Notes under the pieces: generated by a model
Told to the model about the DNA's origin: nothing
The model's database searches: none
Seen by the model: the letters and a program-made list of their open reading frames with translations, nothing else
Made by a program: the position numbers and the translations under genes
NCBI RefSeq assembly: GCF_014204715.1
Contig: NZ_JACHLY010000001.1
Location: 2,511,001 to 2,575,000 of the forward strand
Source: Streptomonospora salina
GTDB taxonomy: Bacteria > Actinomycetota > Actinomycetes > Streptosporangiales > Streptosporangiaceae
Reading direction: 5' to 3'
DNA: 64,000 nucleotides
Shown here: one piece after another, positions 61,084 to 64,000 of the stretch
Layout of the letters: every line of letters starts with the position of its first letter
How positions within the stretch are numbered: the first letter of the stretch is position 1

Positions 61084-61255
61084 TGTTCTTGGAATATCCA
61101 CTCCGACCACGCCATTTTCCGCGATCTGCCGAATTGAGCCGTATGAGATCAAGGCGACGGCGCTCCGCGCCGTCGCGCCCGGCTTGCCGTCCGCCGCTCG
61201 GGCTGCGGGCTGCCGCCCGGTCCCGAGCGGCGGACGGCCGCTGCATGGCGTGGGG
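61084..61255. other. Two consecutive hairpins after the ATPase gene
   Basis: Hairpin 1, 61153-61178: GGCGACGGCG / CGCCGTCGCGCC. Hairpin 2, 61186-61238: GCCGTCCGCCGCTCGGG and CCCGAGCGGCGGACGGC, perfect 17-bp stem. GC content returns abruptly to the chromosomal level here. They probably terminate the ATPase unit. Confidence 0.65.
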
Positions 61256-61459
61256 TTAGCGGCGTGGAGACCGACGGTCCCACTCCGCCAAAGCCTTCAC
61301 AACAGCGGGGATGTCGGGACGCTCGGCCCGTTTAAGGGCCACAAGGCTCACCACAAGTCGCACTGACAGGCGAAGCATTTGGAGTACCACCACAGCAACT
61401 AGAACATGCGTCAGGTGGTGCGATCCACTATCGACGGCGGCCCAGAGGAATCCAGACAT
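61256..61459 (-). CDS. Small membrane protein (67 aa)
   Basis: From ATG 61459 (AAAGG upstream) it reads a short amphipathic start, then one TM helix (HVLVAVVVLQMLRLSVRLVVSLV) and a polar tail RPDIPAVVKALAEWDRRSP. It looks like a genuine short membrane protein, but no family is recognised. Convergent with the ATPase gene, inside the island. Confidence 0.45.
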   Translation of the reverse strand: MSGFLWAAVDSGSHHLTHVLVAVVVLQMLRLSVRLVVSLVALKRAERPDIPAVVKALAEWDRRSPRR

Positions 61460-62055
61460 GACGGACTGCACCTTTCGCAAGGATGCAGTCCCGAGATCAA
61501 ATTTGGCGACGCTTGCGCCAGGCGCACCGGGATCTACATAGCAAGCCGTTGGGGCTCACCGAAGCTGTCGGATCTAAGAAGTAGCGTCTCGCGAGTGTAG
61601 CGCACCTTCCCCTCGCTGCCTCGCCCGCGCTTCCTGGGCATAGGCGCCGGAACCTCCAGGGGTCACTGGCGTTCTGGTCCCGAGGCACTCGATCGCGCGA
61701 CTCTGCCTGTCTCGGGTGCCGGCACCGGCGCGACCGAGCGCCTCAGACCGTGGCCGTGGTTGCTCGCGGCTGGGGTTGCTGGGGCGGCGGCACCGTCGGC
61801 GGTCAGCTCGACGCCGACTATGGTCGGCCTATCGGGTAACCGCCCATGTCGACGTTGCATACTGCCGAATGAGCACCGACCGTCGCGTACCGAAAGCGCT
61901 GGTGAGCCCCAGGCTGGCCGCCTGCCCGCATCGCACATTCATCGCACATGGCGTCAGGACGCGGCCGGAAGCGCCGGGAACCGGCGAGCACTCCCCGCCC
62001 ACGTCAGCACGCCTCCCGCCGCTCCCCCGCTGCTCACACACCTCAGCCGTTACAA
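61460..62055. other. Right end of the island, non-coding
   Basis: No supported gene. Contains the second 20-bp repeat (61931-61950) and runs up to attR. Confidence 0.5.
61931..61950 (+). repeat. 20-bp island-end repeat, right copy
   Basis: TCGCACATTCATCGCACATG, identical and in the same orientation as 55107-55126. Confidence 0.7.
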
Positions 62056-62088
62056 CAGAAGGTTGGGGGTTCGAATCCTCTCGAGCGC
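62056..62088 (+). repeat. attR: duplicate of the tRNA-Arg 3' end
   Basis: CAGAAGGTTGGGGGTTCGAA... through CGAGCGC matches 54977-55009 with one change (62081 T for C). Not preceded by the rest of a tRNA, so it is a scar of integration. Confidence 0.9.
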
Positions 62089-62360
62089 ACTCCAGGTCAC
62101 AGACCCGAGCGAAGGCCCTGAGCAGGGAGAACCCGGCTCAGGGCCTTCGTCGTGGTGTACGCCTGCATACGGCCGGAGCCGGCCGGCTACCGCTGTCTGT
62201 GTCGAATCCCGTCCGCGCCCAGACCACCCGCCGGCTTCAGGCCCCAGCGGGCACGGGTACTACGCGCCGCTTACGCCGACCCGCGCGGGTGAGCACACCC
62301 GGCGTGCTCAGCTCGTGGACTCGCGGCGCTCATCCGCCGCAGCCGCCTCACGGTCGCCGG
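62089..62360. other. Non-coding gap with terminator
   Basis: Terminator at 62111-62148 as listed; the remaining ~210 bp to the TetR relic show nothing. Confidence 0.45.
62111..62148 (+). terminator. Terminator just beyond attR
   Basis: GAAGGCCCTGAGC / GCTCAGGGCCTTC, perfect 13-bp stem, 12-nt loop. It lies 23 bp after attR and was probably the terminator of tRNA-Arg before the island inserted. Confidence 0.75.
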
Positions 62361-62596
62361 CTACGCAGCGCCAGTTCGACGAACCGTCGCGGCGCTTCCG
62401 CCTCCTGTCCGGGGGGAGTTGGCGATGACCCCGGCATTCTCCTTGAGGATCAGCAGCACATCATGGACAGTCACGTCATCTCGCAGGGCGCCGTCGGCTT
62501 GTGCGTGTGTCATCAACAGCGCGAGGGCGTCGAGGATCGGTTGGCGGACCGACGGCTCGGATGGGGCGGACAGGATCTGCGCGATGGATCCGGCTA
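62361..62596 (-). pseudogene. TetR-family regulator, C-terminal fragment
   Basis: About 78 codons from the IS edge: GSIAQILSAPSEPSVRQP, LALLMTHAQADGALRDDVTVHD and VLLILKENAGVIANSP, the C-terminal half of a TetR regulator. Its upstream part is interrupted at 62596 by the IS5-family element. Beyond the element the same frame continues only for ~25 codons of unrelated sequence, so the N-terminal DNA-binding domain was lost as well. Confidence 0.75.
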
Positions 62597-63630
62597 GGCC
62601 CTGTTTAAGAAGCCCTGGTTGATCGGGCTTGCCCGGCATGTCGGGACTGCGCACAAGCGAGGTCTCCGGTAAATGGAGCAACGACCAAGCAGCCCATCTA
62701 CACGGAGACCTCGGTGGCCAGGGTACCGATCGGAGGACGTAAAGACCTGACCGACAAGCAGTGGCGGGCCCTGAAACCGCTGCTGCCCCCGCGACCCGCA
62801 GGCGGGAGGCCGCCGACATGGACGCGGCGCCAACTGCTGGACGGCATCCGCTGGCGCACCCGCGCCGGTGTGCCCTGGCGCGACGTGCCCGAACGCTACG
62901 GCCATTGGCAGTCGGTCTACCATCTGCTGCGGAGCTGGCAGCGCGCCGGGATCTGGGCGCTGATCGCGGCCAAGCTGCGGGCCTGGACCGATGCCGCCGG
63001 GCTCATCGGCTGGACGGTCGCGGTCGACTCCACCACCTGCCGTGCCCACCCCCACGCCGCCGGGGCGCGCCGCCGTCCCGGCCGCCAGGCCGAGCCGCCC
63101 GGCGACGAACCCGGCGACCACGCGCTGGGGCGTTCGCGCGGCGGGTTCTCCACCAAGCTCCACCTGGCCGGAGAGCAGCACCGCAAACCGCTGTCGGTGG
63201 TATTGACGGCGGGCCAGCGCGGTGACAGCCCGCAGTTCGCGCGGGTTCTGGAGCGCATCCGTGTGGCCCGCTCCGGGCCGGGGCGCCCGCGTATTCGGCC
63301 CGAGCGGGTGTTGGCCGACAAGGCCTACTCCTCGCGGGCCAACCGGGCCTACCTGCGGCGGCGCAAGATCCCGGCGACCATCGCCGAGCCCCGCGACCAG
63401 CGGTGCCATCGCAAGGCGAAGGGGTCGGCGGGCGGCCGGCCGCCGAGGGTGGACCGACAGGCGTATAAGCAGCGCCACGTGGTGGAGTGCGGGATCGGGC
63501 GGCTCAAGCAGTTCCGTGCTGTGGCCACCCGCTTCGACAAGCTCGCCCTGCGCTACGAGGCCACGATCCAGGTCGCCGTGATCGACATCTGGCTGCGCGA
63601 CCTCGCAGCGACACCTTCTTAAACAGGGCC
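62597..63630 (+). mobile_element. IS5-family insertion sequence (IS427-like, 1034 bp)
   Basis: Terminal inverted repeats GGCCCTGTTTAAGAAG at both ends, flanked by the dinucleotide TA on each side (62595-62596 and 63631-63632), the expected short duplication. One transposase gene. It breaks the TetR fragment. Confidence 0.92.
62714..63622 (+). CDS. IS5-family transposase
   Basis: A 302-residue DDE transposase that fills the element. N-terminal LTDKQWRALKPLLPP and RQLLDGIRWRTRAGVPWRDVPERYG (DUF4096-type), catalytic Asp in WTVAVDSTTCRAH and ERVLADKAYSSR, Glu in HVVECGIGRLKQFR. Intact, so the element may be active. ATG start assigned from the ARVPIGGRKDLT beginning, with GTG/ATG choice open. Confidence 0.93.
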   Translation: MARVPIGGRKDLTDKQWRALKPLLPPRPAGGRPPTWTRRQLLDGIRWRTRAGVPWRDVPERYGHWQSVYHLLRSWQRAGIWALIAAKLRAWTDAAGLIGWTVAVDSTTCRAHPHAAGARRRPGRQAEPPGDEPGDHALGRSRGGFSTKLHLAGEQHRKPLSVVLTAGQRGDSPQFARVLERIRVARSGPGRPRIRPERVLADKAYSSRANRAYLRRRKIPATIAEPRDQRCHRKAKGSAGGRPPRVDRQAYKQRHVVECGIGRLKQFRAVATRFDKLALRYEATIQVAVIDIWLRDLAATPS

Positions 63631-63693
63631 TAGGCCGGGACTCGCCGCTCGAAGTCGGCCTCGATCCGCCTCCGAGCGAAAGAGAGGCAGGCG

Positions 63694-63957
63694 ATGAGCA
63701 CGATGGTCAGCGGATGGCTGTATATCGCCGCAGGAGTCACGTGGGCAGTAGCCGCGGCCCTGCACTACGTCGGTGGATCGCTTGCGCCCGGTGTGCTGAT
63801 GACCTTCGCGGCCCTGATGTTCCTCGCCGGAGGGGCGGTGTGGCTGGTGCGCTACTCCCGTGACCGGAGACAGCGGTCCGACCACGCCTCCCCTCCGCCG
63901 AGGGGCATGCGGAATGCGGATGAGCCCCGGACATACGGTCGATTCCGGTATCGGTGA
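63694..63957 (+). CDS. Small two-TM membrane protein (87 aa)
   Basis: ATG behind GAGAGGCAGG. Two hydrophobic helices: GWLYIAAGVTWAVAAALHYV (residues ~7-26) and LMTFAALMFLAGGAVWLV (~35-52), then a basic, polar tail ending in RFRYR. No family recognised. It stands alone next to the IS5-family element, just before the window end. Confidence 0.6.
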   Translation: MSTMVSGWLYIAAGVTWAVAAALHYVGGSLAPGVLMTFAALMFLAGGAVWLVRYSRDRRQRSDHASPPPRGMRNADEPRTYGRFRYR

Positions 63958-64000
63958 CGAATGCGGCCCGCGCTCGCACCGGGACCGGCGATTCTTCCAG

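Larger units (their letters stand above)
54977..62088. mobile_element. Genomic island integrated in tRNA-Arg(ACG)
   Basis: A 7.1-kb element bounded by 33-bp direct repeats of the tRNA 3' end. Inside the left end is a tyrosine-recombinase C-terminal stub, as expected for tRNA integrating elements. The cargo is a methyltransferase with small CxxC and RPYV genes (minus), and aminotransferase-fold, XRE-FGE and AAA-TOPRIM genes (plus). No replication or conjugation gene is visible, so it is a remnant or a non-autonomous island. A second terminator beyond the right repeat (62111-62148) probably belonged to the original tRNA gene. Confidence 0.88.

Noticed and set aside
62089-62600. Plus-strand reading frames right of attR
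   Set aside because: Ser/Arg/Pro-rich, no start signals; the minus strand holds the TetR fragment.

Overview
The window is a 64 kb piece of a high-GC actinomycete chromosome. The DNA is GC-rich almost throughout, with GTG and occasional TTG starts and GTGA/ATGA stop-start overlaps. It carries actinobacterial hallmark families: Scr1-type XRE regulator plus DUF397, SigE-family sigma factor, streptogrisin-type protease with pro-region, LCP protein, Ig/YkuD L,D-transpeptidase, and a DevS-like sensor kinase. A Nocardiopsaceae-like genus (Nocardiopsis, Streptomonospora, Thermobifida relatives) is my best inference; no rRNA is present to fix it.

Layout. 0-6 kb: murA (5' end off the window), a regulator, a hisC/pat-type aminotransferase, a lipoprotein, a SigE-family sigma factor and tRNA-Ser(GCU). 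6-8.3 kb: a cassette of three tiny minus-strand genes beside a Scr1-type regulator and DUF397. 8.4-16 kb: drug-efflux-type loci (MFS+MarR; MFS + alpha/beta hydrolase + LLM oxidoreductase with a divergent XRE/MmyB-type regulator). 16.1-18.9 kb: a nested transposon, an IS4-family element with a 13-bp target duplication sitting inside an IS701-like transposase gene that lacks the expected acidic residues. 19-21 kb: an internally deleted NADAR gene and TetR/MFS. 22.3-29.1 kb: a CDP-alcohol phosphotransferase, dehydrogenase, PTPS-like protein, glycosyltransferase, methyltransferase and YbhN-like membrane protein cluster of unknown product, into which an AraC-type regulator and a VOC protein are interleaved. 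30-45 kb: envelope and housekeeping genes (acyl-CoA ligase, streptogrisin-like protease, GlsB-type membrane protein, LCP ligase, L,D-transpeptidase, two low-complexity secreted proteins, one with four identical 93-bp repeats) and a DevS/DevR-like two-component pair.

45.4-54.7 kb is a catabolic block. It holds a 2-hydroxyacid dehydrogenase and amidase, a DUF3830 protein, two maleate-isomerase/Asp-Glu-racemase-fold enzymes, a GntR/FCD regulator, a semialdehyde dehydrogenase and a GABA-type aminotransferase. Three near-identical operators (core ATTGTYRACAAT) stand before the three outward transcription units, so the block looks like one regulon that funnels an amide or amino acid to a semialdehyde and acid.

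54.9-62.1 kb is a genomic island in tRNA-Arg(ACG). The 33-bp 3' end of the tRNA is repeated at 62056-62088 and a tyrosine-integrase C-terminal stub lies next to the left end. The cargo is a PCMT-like methyltransferase with tiny CxxC proteins, a second copy of the RPYV small-gene cassette, a class IV aminotransferase-fold protein, an XRE-FGE (formylglycine-generating-enzyme-like) fusion, and an AT-rich AAA ATPase with a TOPRIM/DUF4435-like C-terminus (OLD/PARIS-like). This island is the best candidate for an undescribed, probably defence-related, system. The window ends with a TetR fragment cut by an IS5-family element (TA target duplication) and a small membrane protein.
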